From NCBI GenBank assembly GCA_017432565.1, contig JAFRIW010000057.1, forward strand, positions 1 to 34,492: a DNA stretch of 34,492 nucleotides, written 5' to 3'. Of this stretch, positions 9,682 to 17,778 are shown one piece after another. Each line of letters begins with the position of its first letter. Position 1 is the first letter of the stretch. Origin of the DNA: Lachnospiraceae bacterium (lineage in GTDB: Bacteria; Bacillota; Clostridia; Lachnospirales; Lachnospiraceae). A program made the translations under genes and the position numbers. Below the pieces are notes generated by a model. That model was given only the letters and a program-made list of their open reading frames with translations, did no database searches and had not been told where the DNA came from.

Positions 9682-9968
9682 CTGTTTTCCTCCTTGTTGG
9701 GACGGTGCTCTGGGTGGGACGGTGCTCTGTCCCCTCGTCCCATTTTAGTTCTTTCGCCCTCATTTTGAACTGTCGCAAATTTTGCGACAGTTGACGGTTC
9801 AAGCTCTTCTCTCAAAGCATTTCCAATATGCTTACCTATAGTTTTAATGTCTCTACCAAAGAGCTCAGCAAGTTGGTTGCGATTCAGCCACACTGTATCA
9901 TCACTAACCTGTACAGGTAATATAATTGCTTTATCATCTGACTCAAACAGAATAATCTCATCTTTCAT
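9678..9968 (-). pseudogene. Truncated RhuM-like protein remnant
   Basis: 96 residues. The first ~75 match the N-terminus of RhuM-family proteins (VSDDTVWLNRNQLAELFGRD, then STVAKFATVQNEG), a winged-helix-like module found in virulence-associated RhuM proteins. Full-length members run to several hundred residues with a Fic/DOC-like or other C-terminal part. Here the frame leaves the family right after VQNEGERTK, where the repeat at 9699-9746 begins, and ends with residues translated from the repeat. I therefore read it as a gene broken by or joined to the element. The stop overlaps the ridA start (ATGA-type), so translation of the fragment could still couple to ridA. Confidence 0.65.
9699..9746. 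repeat. REP-like palindromic element, copy 1
   Basis: On the plus strand GGGACGGTGCTC is followed by TGGGTGGGACGGTGCTC and then TGTCCCCTCGTCCCATTTT. The second half folds as TGGGACG (9715-9721) with CGTCCCA (9736-9742), enclosing a loop with CTCTGTCCCC. It matches the copy inside add at nearly every position over 48-50 bases. It coincides with the point where RhuM homology stops. Confidence 0.8.
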
Positions 9969-9993
9969 GATCTGCTTTCCTCTTTATCTAGCC

Positions 9994-10089
9994 CTAACCG
10001 CGCAGCTTCATGATGATGAAGAATGTCAATACAGCCAGTGCAGCGGCTGTTATTCCTGTTACTAAGAATACCCACCAGTATTTCTTCAT
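9994..10089 (-). CDS. 31-residue single-pass membrane protein
   Basis: The reading frame starts MKKYWWVFLVTGITAA, continues through a hydrophobic helix (about residues 5-27) and ends in KLRG. Positive residues sit at both ends and a GGGGTG ribosome site lies about seven bases upstream. The frame stays open further upstream, but those codons overlap queA in another frame, so I chose this ATG. The stop is 25 bases from the RhuM remnant start. I recognise no family. Small membrane proteins of this size often act as regulators of transporters or as toxins; nothing here decides which. Confidence 0.55.
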   Translation of the reverse strand: MKKYWWVFLVTGITAAALAVLTFFIIMKLRG

Positions 10090-10103
10090 CTTGTCACCCC
10101 ATT

Positions 10104-10152
10104 GAGACTCCCACCTCTTGATGGGACGGTTCTCTGTCCCCCCCCGTCTCAT
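10104..10152. repeat. REP-like palindromic element, copy 2
   Basis: GAGACTCCCACCTC leads into TGGGACGGTTCTCTGTCCCC and CCCCGTCTCAT. The stem is TGGGACG (10122-10128) with CGTCTCA (10145-10151), with one G-T wobble, around a CTCTGTCCCC loop. The outer GAGAC/GTCTC ends also pair. It lies just upstream of the small membrane protein gene. Confidence 0.75.
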
Positions 10153-10159
10153 ACATAAA

Positions 10160-10187
10160 TGGTACACATTTCTGTCCCCGTGTTCCA
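10160..10187. repeat. REP-like palindromic element, divergent copy 3
   Basis: TGGTACAC (10160-10167) pairs with GTGTTCCA (10180-10187) apart from one mismatch, around a loop TTTCTGTCCCC. The loop core is shared with the other copies while the stem sequence is different but still complementary. It abuts the queA stop codon. Confidence 0.55.
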
Positions 10188-10195
10188 CTTCCACT

Positions 10196-11437
10196 TTACT
10201 CGATGAACATGGCGTCGCCGAAGGAGAAGAAGCGGTAGCGCTGCCGGACGGCTTCTTCGTAGGCGGCAAGGATCTGCTCTCTTCCGGCAAAAGCTGACAC
10301 GAGCATGATGAGTGTGGACTCGGGCAGGTGGAAGTTGGTGATGAGTGCATCCATGACGCGGAAGCGGTAGCCGGGGTAGATGAAGATGGATGTGTTGTCG
10401 GCGCCGGCCCGGACGGTTCCGTCTTCGTCCGCCGCACTCTCGACGGTGCGGCAGCTGGTGGTGCCGACGCAGATGACGCGCTTGCCGGCAGCTTTGGTCC
10501 GGTTGATGAGATCCGCGGTCTCTTCAGGTACGTTGTACCACTCGGTGTGCATGTGGTGCTCGGTCACGTCGTCCACTTTGACGGGCCGGAAGGTTCCCAG
10601 TCCCACGTGGAGCGTGACATAGCCGATGTTGACGCCTTTCTGTCGGATCTGCTCCAGCAGCTCGGGCGTAAAATGCAGGCCAGCTGTAGGGGCGGCCGCG
10701 CTGCCCTCATACTTGGCATATACCGTCTGATAGCGGTTCCGGTCCTTCAGCTGGTGCGTGATATACGGCGGCAGCGGCATCTCGCCGAGCCGGTCCAGCA
10801 CTTCTTCGAAAATGCCCTCGTAGTGGAACTGCACCAGCCGATTGCCGTCCTCCACAACCTCCAGAATCGTGGCAGTCAGACTTCCGTCGCCAAAAGTAAC
10901 CTCCGCGCCGGGCTTGAGCTTCTTGCCAGGGCGCACCAGGGTCTCCCAGATGTCACCTGCCCTGCGCTTTAAGAGCAGAATCTCGACCGCGGCGCCTTCC
11001 TCCATATGCCCTGCATTCTGTGCCTCTCCAGCCTCCTGTGTCTCAGGCAAAATCTGACCTTCCGACGTTTTCTTCTCCGACAGCATTCTGCGGCTTTTCG
11101 GCAGGGATTTCCGCGCTTCCTCGCTCAGAATTTTCGTGCCCAGAAGACGGGCCGGAATGACTTTGGTGTTGTTGAGGATCAGTGTCTCTCCCGGCTGCAG
11201 ATACTCGATAATGTCGCGGAAGACGCGGTGCTCCAGATTTAAATCTGCCGTCTCGCCGGATTTTGCCTCAGATCTGTGCAGTACCATCAGGCGGGAGGAC
11301 GATCGGTCCTCGAGTGGATCCTGCGCGATCAGTTCCTCTGGCAGGTCGTAGTAATAGTCTTTGGTTGCATGTCCAACCGGTACTTCCTTCGTTTCTGTAG
11401 CGGCTGTGCCGGTTATGTTCTGTGTTTCTTTTTCCAT
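10196..11437 (-). CDS. queA: S-adenosylmethionine:tRNA ribosyltransferase-isomerase QueA
   Basis: 413 residues. QueA transfers and rearranges the ribosyl group of SAM onto 7-aminomethyl-7-deazaguanine in tRNA to make epoxyqueuosine. Clear family motifs are [15 protein letters not shown] (87-100), [44 protein letters not shown] and [18 protein letters not shown]. The family is usually 340-350 residues. The excess is a ~25-residue N-terminal extension before [14 protein letters not shown], plus a hydrophilic Glu/Lys/Ser-rich insert (about 103-150) between ARLLGTK and VEILLLKRR. The start at 11437 has a weak AAAGAAAGA site. It follows the carboxypeptidase gene after 93 bases containing a strong hairpin. 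No other queuosine genes are nearby. Confidence 0.93.
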   Translation of the reverse strand: MEKETQNITGTAATETKEVPVGHATKDYYYDLPEELIAQDPLEDRSSSRLMVLHRSEAKSGETADLNLEHRVFRDIIEYLQPGETLILNNTKVIPARLLGTKILSEEARKSLPKSRRMLSEKKTSEGQILPETQEAGEAQNAGHMEEGAAVEILLLKRRAGDIWETLVRPGKKLKPGAEVTFGDGSLTATILEVVEDGNRLVQFHYEGIFEEVLDRLGEMPLPPYITHQLKDRNRYQTVYAKYEGSAAAPTAGLHFTPELLEQIRQKGVNIGYVTLHVGLGTFRPVKVDDVTEHHMHTEWYNVPEETADLINRTKAAGKRVICVGTTSCRTVESAADEDGTVRAGADNTSIFIYPGYRFRVMDALITNFHLPESTLIMLVSAFAGREQILAAYEEAVRQRYRFFSFGDAMFIE

Positions 11438-11486
11438 TTCTGTCTTTCTTTAATACCAGTCTTTATATCAGATTATCTTCTGCTTA

Positions 11487-11514
11487 GCTTTCTAAATCTC
11501 GCGATTCAGAAAGC
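11487..11514 (-). promoter_or_regulatory. 12-bp hairpin with GCGA tetraloop between carboxypeptidase and queA
   Basis: On the minus strand GCTTTCTGAATC, loop GCGA, then GATTTAGAAAGC form a 12-bp stem with one G-T wobble and a GNRA-type loop. No T-run follows in either direction, so a classical terminator is unlikely. RNA processing, mRNA stabilisation or pausing is possible. Confidence 0.55.
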
Positions 11515-11530
11515 ATAATCATCCCGGAAT

Positions 11531-13750
11531 TCAGTTCGTAAAGTGCTCGTACACCTCGACGTGGTCGTAGATGCAGCGCCAGGAGCTCCAGGCGTTGCCG
11601 GTCACGCAGATGTAGTGACCGCCGCTGTTGGAAACCTGGTAACTGGCCGAGCAGCAGCCGGACTCGTTGACAAAACCGGTCTTGGCGGCGACAACCTCGC
11701 CGTGGCTGTCTTTGTCCTCGATGCGGCGCAGGAACCAGTTGGAAATCTCGATTCCGTTGGGGTGCTGCGGGGTTTTGCTGGTGGTGTAGATGTGCTCGGA
11801 GAGGACTTTGCGGCACAGGTCGTTCTCCACGGCTGCCTTCAGGATCATGGCCATGCTGACCATGGTCGTGTAGTTCTGCTCGTCGTGCATGCCCACCGAG
11901 TTGGTGAAATGCGTCGTCGAGGAGAGCCCCAGGTCCGCCACTTTTTCGTTCATCAGAACGGCGAACTGCTCCTGCGTGTCTTCCACCAGGCGGGCGTTTA
12001 ATTCCGCCGGGACGGATTCCGCGGCCGCTGCGACGGCGGCTTCGTCGACCTCCGCCTGCGGTGCCTGCTCCGCTTCGCCCTCCTCCGTTTCTGCAGGGGC
12101 GGTCTGAGCCGTCTCGCCGGTTGCCTGTGTGCCTGCAGCGTTCTGACTTGCAGCCGCTGCCTGGGCATCTGTGGCAGTCAAAATCTGGCTTTCCGCAGCG
12201 TTTTCTGTTGTTTCTGCAGTTGCAGCGGTGCCGTCTTCTGCTGCGCTCGCTGCTTCTGCAGCGCCTTCCTGTGTGCCCTCTGTTCCTGCTGTCTCCTGCC
12301 CTTCTCCGGCTGAAGCTTCCCCAGTGGAAACTGACGCCGTCTCATCATCAGCCACTGCGCCCAGGTCATAGACAATGAATTCCGCGAGCGCGGCTGCGGC
12401 ATCGGCACCGGAGGGAAGGATGGTTCCATACAGAAGGTCTTCCACAGTCGGCGTCTCACCGATGGAGAAACCGACGATGGAACCGCCGTGGGAGAAAGCA
12501 TAATTCGTGTGGTTCTGCGTGATGACGACCTTCCGGTTCAGAATGTCTTCCACCGGCACGTCCTGCTCGATGGCCGCGCGCTGAATCTTCTCGATGGCCA
12601 CCAGCACGGTCATGATTTTGGTCATGGAAGCGGGATAAATCCGCTCATGGTGGTTCTTGGCTGCGATGACTTTGCCGGCGTCCACATCAATCAGCACGCC
12701 GTAGGTGCTCTGCCCATCCTGATCCAGTCCGATGTAGGCCGGGTTCTGATCTACTACGGTATAGCCCTCGGCAAAACTCGCCACTTCAGGTGAGCGCTCG
12801 CTGAGTGCGGCAAGGGCTGCCGCCTTCTCCTCTTCCGCGGCCTTCGCGGCGGCGGCTTCCGCCTCCTGCTGGGCGAGCAGTTCCTGCTCATGGCGGCGGG
12901 CTTCCTCGTCGGCGCGCTGCTGTTCTGCCCGGATCTCGGCATGCTCCTGTGCAACCTGTACCAGCTTATAAATACCGAAGCCGGCCGCGATCAGCAAAAC
13001 AATGATCAGTGGCAGTGCCCGGAAGAAATTCCTTCTGCGGCGCAGCTGCTCGTTGCGGCGCATACGCGCTTCCCGGGTGCGGCGGTTGAAATCGCTCTGA
13101 CCGGATCGCGCTCCTGCAGCAGCTTGTGCGGACGCGGGGCGGGTCTGCGCATGATCCGCTCTGCTGCTCTGGGCGCGCTCGGCGCGCCGCTGTGCCTGAG
13201 CGGCCTGCGCAATGCGGTCTGCGCGATCAGACTGCGGGCGGTTCGCGAAGCTGGAGCCTGAACTGGTCGGCTGCAGACGGCGGGAGGCCAGATTTTGCCC
13301 CCGATTGGCGTAGCTCTGCGCGCTGGCCGGATTTTGCCCCCGATTCGCATAGTTCTGCTGCACACGGCTGCCGGGATTCTGCTGGCCCGGTGTCGTGTAG
13401 GCAATCGGAATGTCTACTTTCTTGCTGTGTGGAATGGGAATGTCGACCTGCTGCCGGCGCTGCTGCGCAGACTGGCCCGGCTGGCGGCCATAGGACTGCA
13501 TGCCCTGCATCGCCTGCTGGGGAATAAAGCCCGTGTTCTGCATAGACATACCCTGGCCTTGCAGGCGTTCGCGGCGCAGACCGCTGCGGTCCTCGCGCCA
13601 GCTCCAGTTCGGATCCTGGCCGGGCTGTGCCTGTCTGGGCTGCTGGCCATAGGGCTGCTGACGCATCTGCTGCGCCTGCTGCCGCTCCTGCTCCGCATCC
13701 CGCGCAGCGCGCTGATTCTGATAAAATCTCTGATCCAGGTTATCCCGCAT
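11531..13750 (-). CDS. Membrane-anchored D-alanyl-D-alanine carboxypeptidase (S11) with long disordered regions
   Basis: 739 residues. Residues 1-240 are Gln/Arg-rich, predicted cytoplasmic and disordered, with a repeated YANRGQN motif. A transmembrane helix follows at about 244-263 and an Ala/Glu coiled coil at 268-315. The S11 peptidase domain has PASMTK (nucleophile Ser375, Lys378), SGAD at 447-450 in the place of the usual SxN, and AAKTGF (690-692 KTG). Family role: trimming of pentapeptide stems outside the membrane. A ~120-residue Ala/Glu/Thr-rich insert (about 462-585) splits the domain between SxN and the following helix. The Asn-to-Ala change at the SxN motif may alter activity. GGAGG precedes the ATG, and the gene overlaps the end of add by 11 bases, which suggests translational coupling. 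Confidence 0.85.
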   Translation of the reverse strand: MRDNLDQRFYQNQRAARDAEQERQQAQQMRQQPYGQQPRQAQPGQDPNWSWREDRSGLRRERLQGQGMSMQNTGFIPQQAMQGMQSYGRQPGQSAQQRRQQVDIPIPHSKKVDIPIAYTTPGQQNPGSRVQQNYANRGQNPASAQSYANRGQNLASRRLQPTSSGSSFANRPQSDRADRIAQAAQAQRRAERAQSSRADHAQTRPASAQAAAGARSGQSDFNRRTREARMRRNEQLRRRRNFFRALPLIIVLLIAAGFGIYKLVQVAQEHAEIRAEQQRADEEARRHEQELLAQQEAEAAAAKAAEEEKAAALAALSERSPEVASFAEGYTVVDQNPAYIGLDQDGQSTYGVLIDVDAGKVIAAKNHHERIYPASMTKIMTVLVAIEKIQRAAIEQDVPVEDILNRKVVITQNHTNYAFSHGGSIVGFSIGETPTVEDLLYGTILPSGADAAAALAEFIVYDLGAVADDETASVSTGEASAGEGQETAGTEGTQEGAAEAASAAEDGTAATAETTENAAESQILTATDAQAAAASQNAAGTQATGETAQTAPAETEEGEAEQAPQAEVDEAAVAAAAESVPAELNARLVEDTQEQFAVLMNEKVADLGLSSTTHFTNSVGMHDEQNYTTMVSMAMILKAAVENDLCRKVLSEHIYTTSKTPQHPNGIEISNWFLRRIEDKDSHGEVVAAKTGFVNESGCCSASYQVSNSGGHYICVTGNAWSSWRCIYDHVEVYEHFTN

Positions 13751-14816
13751 ACAGCCTCCACAGCCGATCTTTTACAGTGTCATCCGCAAAGGCCGTCTCA
13801 ACGCTTCCCAGATAAATCTGCTTCAATTCCTCGTCCGTGAGGCCGAAGTTCTCGTCCAGAAGCGTCAACTCACGTGTCGAGGAGGTATTGCTGACCGTCC
13901 GGTTGTCCGTGTTGACGGAAACCGGGATGCCGGCCTGCATGAATGCTCTCAGCGGATATTCGCGGATCGAAGGAATGGCTTTGGTCTGCAGGTTGCTCAC
14001 TGGGCAGACCTCCACGCCGATGTGCCGGTCCGCCGCAAGAATCTGCAGCGCGCGGCTCTCGCGCATGGCAATGCCGTGCCCGACCCGTTTTGCACCCAAT
14101 TCTATCGCACCTTTCACATTCTCACAACTCCCGCATTCGCCCGCGTGAATCGTGAAAGGCAGGCCCAGGTGATCCGCTTCCTCGAAAAGCGGCACAAATT
14201 CGCGCATCGGGAACGCCGCCTCATCGCCGGCCAGATCCACTGCGACCAGCCCGCTGCCCAGCAGCTCCCGCGCCTCCCGAAACATCTTCATGTTCTGCTC
14301 CTGCGGCAGATGCCGCATCGCGCAGGCAATGATTCCTGTCGCCAGGAATCCGTGTGAGACGGTGCTCAGGGGTGGGACGGTGCTCTGTCCCCTTGTCCCA
14401 TTTTCTGTCTTACCACAGTTGGAAACCTCCGCGCGGGCTCTTGCGAGACCGGCTTCAATGGCTTCGATGGTCTCGGCGGTGGTCTTCATGTCGCCGTCTT
14501 TACAGAAGTCGGGCGCATAGCGGACCTCCAGGTAGACGACGCCTTCCTGTGCCGCGGACATAGCGAGGCGATAGGCCGCCTCGGTCAGGTTCTGCCGGGT
14601 CTGCAGGCAGGAAATCGGCAGGCCGAAGCGCTCTAAATAAACAGCCAGAGACGGGCAGTCGTCCGGCACCTGCAGCTGTGTAAGAAGCTCTTCCTGTGAA
14701 ATATCGCGGCCCTGCTGCCGCAGAAAATCCCGGATCAGCCCGGGATCCACTGACCCGTCCAGATGACAGTGCAGGTCGATCTTGGGCAGGTTCTGAATGC
14801 GTTGTGAATTACTCAT
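13740..14816 (-). CDS. add: Adenosine deaminase with in-frame repeat-derived insert
   Basis: 358 residues. Hydrolyses adenosine or deoxyadenosine to inosine or deoxyinosine. The zinc site is visible: HCH (His16, His18), TIHAGE (His224, catalytic Glu227), GHGI (His247) and NTDN (Asp304). The substrate region GDEAAFP and the EVCPVSN block are also present. Residues about 131-157 have no place in the family: they separate the helix ending RARAE from the strand GIIACAMRH, and residues 138-155 are encoded by a palindromic element found elsewhere in the window. The reading frame is kept. It follows deoB after 71 bases that contain another element, and is followed by an overlapping carboxypeptidase gene. 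Confidence 0.92.
   Translation of the reverse strand: MSNSQRIQNLPKIDLHCHLDGSVDPGLIRDFLRQQGRDISQEELLTQLQVPDDCPSLAVYLERFGLPISCLQTRQNLTEAAYRLAMSAAQEGVVYLEVRYAPDFCKDGDMKTTAETIEAIEAGLARARAEVSNCGKTENGTRGQSTVPPLSTVSHGFLATGIIACAMRHLPQEQNMKMFREARELLGSGLVAVDLAGDEAAFPMREFVPLFEEADHLGLPFTIHAGECGSCENVKGAIELGAKRVGHGIAMRESRALQILAADRHIGVEVCPVSNLQTKAIPSIREYPLRAFMQAGIPVSVNTDNRTVSNTSSTRELTLLDENFGLTDEELKQIYLGSVETAFADDTVKDRLWRLYAG
14355..14404. repeat. REP-like palindromic element inside add, copy 4
   Basis: TGAGACGGTGCTCAGGGG, TGGGACGGTGCTCTGTCC and CCTTGTCCCATTTT match copy 1 at nearly all positions. The stem is TGGGACG (14373-14379) with TGTCCCA (14394-14400). In the add frame it encodes residues about 138-155 (ENGTRGQSTVPPLSTVS). 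Confidence 0.8.
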
Positions 14817-14850
14817 TTTGATTTCGTATTCCTCGATGTTTTTTCTGAAA

Positions 14851-14880
14851 GTGAGACGGTGCTCTGTCCCCTCGTTTCAC
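14851..14880. repeat. REP-like palindromic element between deoB and add, copy 5
   Basis: GTGAGACG (14851-14858) pairs with CGTTTCAC (14873-14880), with one G-T wobble, around a loop GTGCTCTGTCCCCT. It begins eight bases past the deoB stop and lacks a T-run, so it is not a standard terminator. Confidence 0.75.
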
Positions 14881-14887
14881 CCGCGGC

Positions 14888-16132
14888 TCACAGTTGTTCA
14901 AGCACGGAGGTGCCGATGGTGCCGGCGGGCATGTCAATGCCGAAGTTGTCGGCGATGGTGGCGCCGATGGCGGCAAAGGTGTCTGTCTCCGGCAGCATGC
15001 CGCTTCCGGTCATGGAAGGCGACCAGGCAAGGAAGGGAACCTTCTCGCGGGTGTGGTCGGTACCGGTGTAGGTCGGGTCGTTGCCGTGGTCCGCGGTGAT
15101 GATCAGCAGGTCCTGATCGGTCAGAATCGGCAGGAGCTGTCCTAACTTCTCATCGAACCGCTCCAGCTCTTCGCCGTAGCCGATCGGGTTGCGGCGGTGT
15201 CCCCATTTGGCGTCAAAATCCACCAGGTTGACAAAGCACACACCGGTGAAGCTGCCGGTCCTGGGCGCTGTTCCTTCATCGTTCATCGCAAGACTCGCCT
15301 GTCCCTTCGCGATGTCGATGGTCTGCTCCATGCCGTGCACACTCGATTCCGAGTGATTATTTTCCGTGATGCCAACTCCGCTGAAGATGTCGTTGATTTT
15401 GCCGATCGAGATGACATCATAGCCGGCGGTCTTCAGCGCATCCAGCACAGTCGGCCCGGTCGGCGGAACAGCGTAGTCGTGCCGGTTGGCCGTGCGGACA
15501 AACTCGCCTTTCTTCCGTCCCACGTAGGGGCGTGCGATGACGCGGCCGACGCGCCACTGGGGCTGCATGGTCAGTTCCCGCGCAATCTCGCAGTACCGGT
15601 AGAGTGTCTCCAGTCCCATTGTCTCCTCGTTGCCGCAGATCTGCATGACAGAGTCCGCAGAGGTGTAGACGATCAGTTCGCCGTTTTCAATCTCCCGCTC
15701 TGCAAGCTCATCAAGAATCGCCGTGCCGCTGGCCGCTTTGTTGCCGATGATATGCCGGCCTGTAGCCTTTTCCAGCTCATCAATCAGTTCCTTCGGAAAG
15801 CCGGTATCGGTGAAAGTGATGAAAGGTTCCTTCGTCTCGATGCCCATCATCTCCCAGTGTCCGGTCATGGTGTCTTTGCCATTCGAGCGTTCCCGCATGG
15901 TCATGTACCGGCCCATCGGCTGCGCCGCGGGTGTGATGCCCGCCATCGGCTTCAAGTTCGCCATACCCAGCTTCACCAGGTTCGGAATCTCAAAGCTGCC
16001 CTTCTGCGCCAACATCCGCTCTGCGATGTGGCCCAGCGTATCCGTCCCCACGTCGCCGAAGCGCGCCGCGTCCGGCATCTCGCCGATGCCCAGAGAATCA
16101 ATGACTATGACAAATATGCGTTGATATCTCAT
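14888..16132 (-). CDS. deoB: Phosphopentomutase
   Basis: 414 residues, near the usual 390-407. Interconverts (deoxy)ribose-1-phosphate and (deoxy)ribose-5-phosphate, linking nucleoside phosphorolysis to central metabolism. Alkaline-phosphatase superfamily metal motifs are seen at [13 protein letters not shown] (10-22) and in the C-terminal [27 protein letters not shown] (86-94) carries the Thr that becomes phosphorylated in characterised enzymes. An AAGGTAGAG ribosome site precedes the ATG. It lies 27 bases after the GtrII-like gene and within the deoC-cdd-add series, as expected for a deo-type operon. Confidence 0.95.
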   Translation of the reverse strand: MRYQRIFVIVIDSLGIGEMPDAARFGDVGTDTLGHIAERMLAQKGSFEIPNLVKLGMANLKPMAGITPAAQPMGRYMTMRERSNGKDTMTGHWEMMGIETKEPFITFTDTGFPKELIDELEKATGRHIIGNKAASGTAILDELAEREIENGELIVYTSADSVMQICGNEETMGLETLYRYCEIARELTMQPQWRVGRVIARPYVGRKKGEFVRTANRHDYAVPPTGPTVLDALKTAGYDVISIGKINDIFSGVGITENNHSESSVHGMEQTIDIAKGQASLAMNDEGTAPRTGSFTGVCFVNLVDFDAKWGHRRNPIGYGEELERFDEKLGQLLPILTDQDLLIITADHGNDPTYTGTDHTREKVPFLAWSPSMTGSGMLPETDTFAAIGATIADNFGIDMPAGTIGTSVLEQL

Positions 16133-16159
16133 TTTCTCTACCTTCTAGATTTGCATTCC

Positions 16160-17758
16160 TCAATTCGGCGCGAGGCGCACGACCCACACATCATCGATCT
16201 GCCGGATGCAGCCCTGCGCGGGATACACCGGCATCGCCAGATACTCGGGCCGCGCCATCATCGCCGTGATCTCTTCCTCCTCCGGCAGGCCCACGTCCAG
16301 TCCGAAGAAGTAGCGGATGAAATAGCCGCGGATCGTGAGCGAGAGGAATCCAGATTCCACCGCCAGTCCCTCAAAGTCTCGGAACTTCGCGCTGTCCATG
16401 TCGCGGTACATGATCGGCGGCTTCTCCGGCGCCCAGTTGCCGCCGAAGATCACCGGATCGCCGTACTCGTAACCCTCCTGCTCCTCGAGCCGCTCCATAA
16501 CATGGGACAGATACACCTTCACGCGCTCCTGCGCCAGCAGCGAGCGGTAATAGGCCTCGTTTGTAATCTGGAAGTGCGCGTAGGAAATCATGAACACGGA
16601 AAGCGCAGCCAGCAGTGCCAGCGCGCGGGCAAAATATGACCGCCCGTCAACCGGCTTCCCCAGCCGCTCCGCGAGCGCGATGATCATGAAATACAGACAC
16701 ACATAGGAATAAGTCATGACCGTGGACGCGTGCTCCTGCGTCGGCGTCATGACATAGATCAGTCCCATCGCCAGCGGCATCACAAACAGCAGGAAGAAAT
16801 ACAGCAGGCAAGACACAAGATTCTTATAAACTTTTCTGGTAATGAAGAACCAGATGAGCAGCGCCAGCAGAACCACCACTGCAAACCGGTTAAGATTGGC
16901 CGGCACGCCTTCCAGATAGCTCTCCGGCTTCGTGACAAAATACTGCAGAACCCGGTGGTAGGCCCGCGCGATGCCGCGCAGATACTGCCCCGCCGACTGC
17001 TCGCCGATGGCGTTCATGCCCTTATACGACACCAGCTCCCGCCCGGAAACCTTCAGGCTCACCAGGTAGGCCGCCATCGAGGCACCCAGCACCAAAACAT
17101 ATTTAATGCCGGACCGCACCTCGCTGCGATCGAAGAAACGCTCAGCCTTCGATTTTGCCGCCTCTGCGCCCGATTCCGGCCCTTTTGCGTCAATCAGCTC
17201 CAGCAGCACCATCAGCACGAAAAGAGACGCCGCAATGGCAAAATACGCCTGATACAATGCCATGCAGTCCATGATCAGGAAGATCGCCGCAATCCAGCCA
17301 TAGCGGAAGCGCTTAGTCAGATAGACGCCGATCGCGCTAAGCAGCAGCGCCAGCGAAAACAGCTCGCTGATGTACATGAAGGTCATGTTGCTGGCGACCG
17401 CCGGGAATGTAACCAATACCGACGCCGTCAGGGCGACGCCCGCCGTCGAGCGGATCTCCATCGCGGAGATGATAAAGCAGGCGGCAAAGGCCAGCAGAAC
17501 AACGGCCATCGTTCCATTGATGGCCGGGATACTCCAGATGGAAAACAGGCGATAGACGTGCGGCTGCAGCCAGCGGCCGTGCCACTCACCGCCGCCGACG
17601 CCCGCAGGGCACGTCAGATCGTCCCAGTTGGAGATTTTGTTTGCGATCATATACAGATGCGTCAGCATCCCGACAATCATCGAGACGCCAAAGCACAGGA
17701 AATGCCTTTTTTCGATCCGCTTAAGGATCTTATGAAAACAGGAGAATCCAATATCCAT
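16160..17758 (-). CDS. GtrII-type (Glucos_trans_II) multi-pass membrane protein
   Basis: 532 residues with roughly ten or more hydrophobic helices over 20-430 and a soluble extracytoplasmic tail of ~100 residues. Near the N-terminus NWDDL and GRWLQPHVY match the acidic and aromatic signature of the Glucos_trans_II/GtrII family, which transfers lipid-linked glucose to cell-surface polysaccharide on the outer side of the membrane. The assignment rests on topology and these motifs, so the donor and acceptor are unknown. It lies 20 bases after deoC and 27 before deoB, inside a nucleoside operon where it has no obvious pathway role. The ribosome site is weak. Confidence 0.7.
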   Translation of the reverse strand: MDIGFSCFHKILKRIEKRHFLCFGVSMIVGMLTHLYMIANKISNWDDLTCPAGVGGGEWHGRWLQPHVYRLFSIWSIPAINGTMAVVLLAFAACFIISAMEIRSTAGVALTASVLVTFPAVASNMTFMYISELFSLALLLSAIGVYLTKRFRYGWIAAIFLIMDCMALYQAYFAIAASLFVLMVLLELIDAKGPESGAEAAKSKAERFFDRSEVRSGIKYVLVLGASMAAYLVSLKVSGRELVSYKGMNAIGEQSAGQYLRGIARAYHRVLQYFVTKPESYLEGVPANLNRFAVVVLLALLIWFFITRKVYKNLVSCLLYFFLLFVMPLAMGLIYVMTPTQEHASTVMTYSYVCLYFMIIALAERLGKPVDGRSYFARALALLAALSVFMISYAHFQITNEAYYRSLLAQERVKVYLSHVMERLEEQEGYEYGDPVIFGGNWAPEKPPIMYRDMDSAKFRDFEGLAVESGFLSLTIRGYFIRYFFGLDVGLPEEEEITAMMARPEYLAMPVYPAQGCIRQIDDVWVVRLAPN

Positions 17759-17778
17759 ACTTAATCAGTTTGAAGCAC

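Noticed and set aside
9994..10437. 147-codon frame that includes the 31-residue membrane protein
   Set aside because: Its first two thirds overlap queA in another frame and read as Ser/Pro-rich nonsense; only the last 31 codons have a ribosome site and a plausible protein.
14851..14880. Rho-independent terminator of deoB
   Set aside because: The stem lacks a following T-run on the minus strand and shares its loop with the other scattered elements, so it is better read as a repeat.
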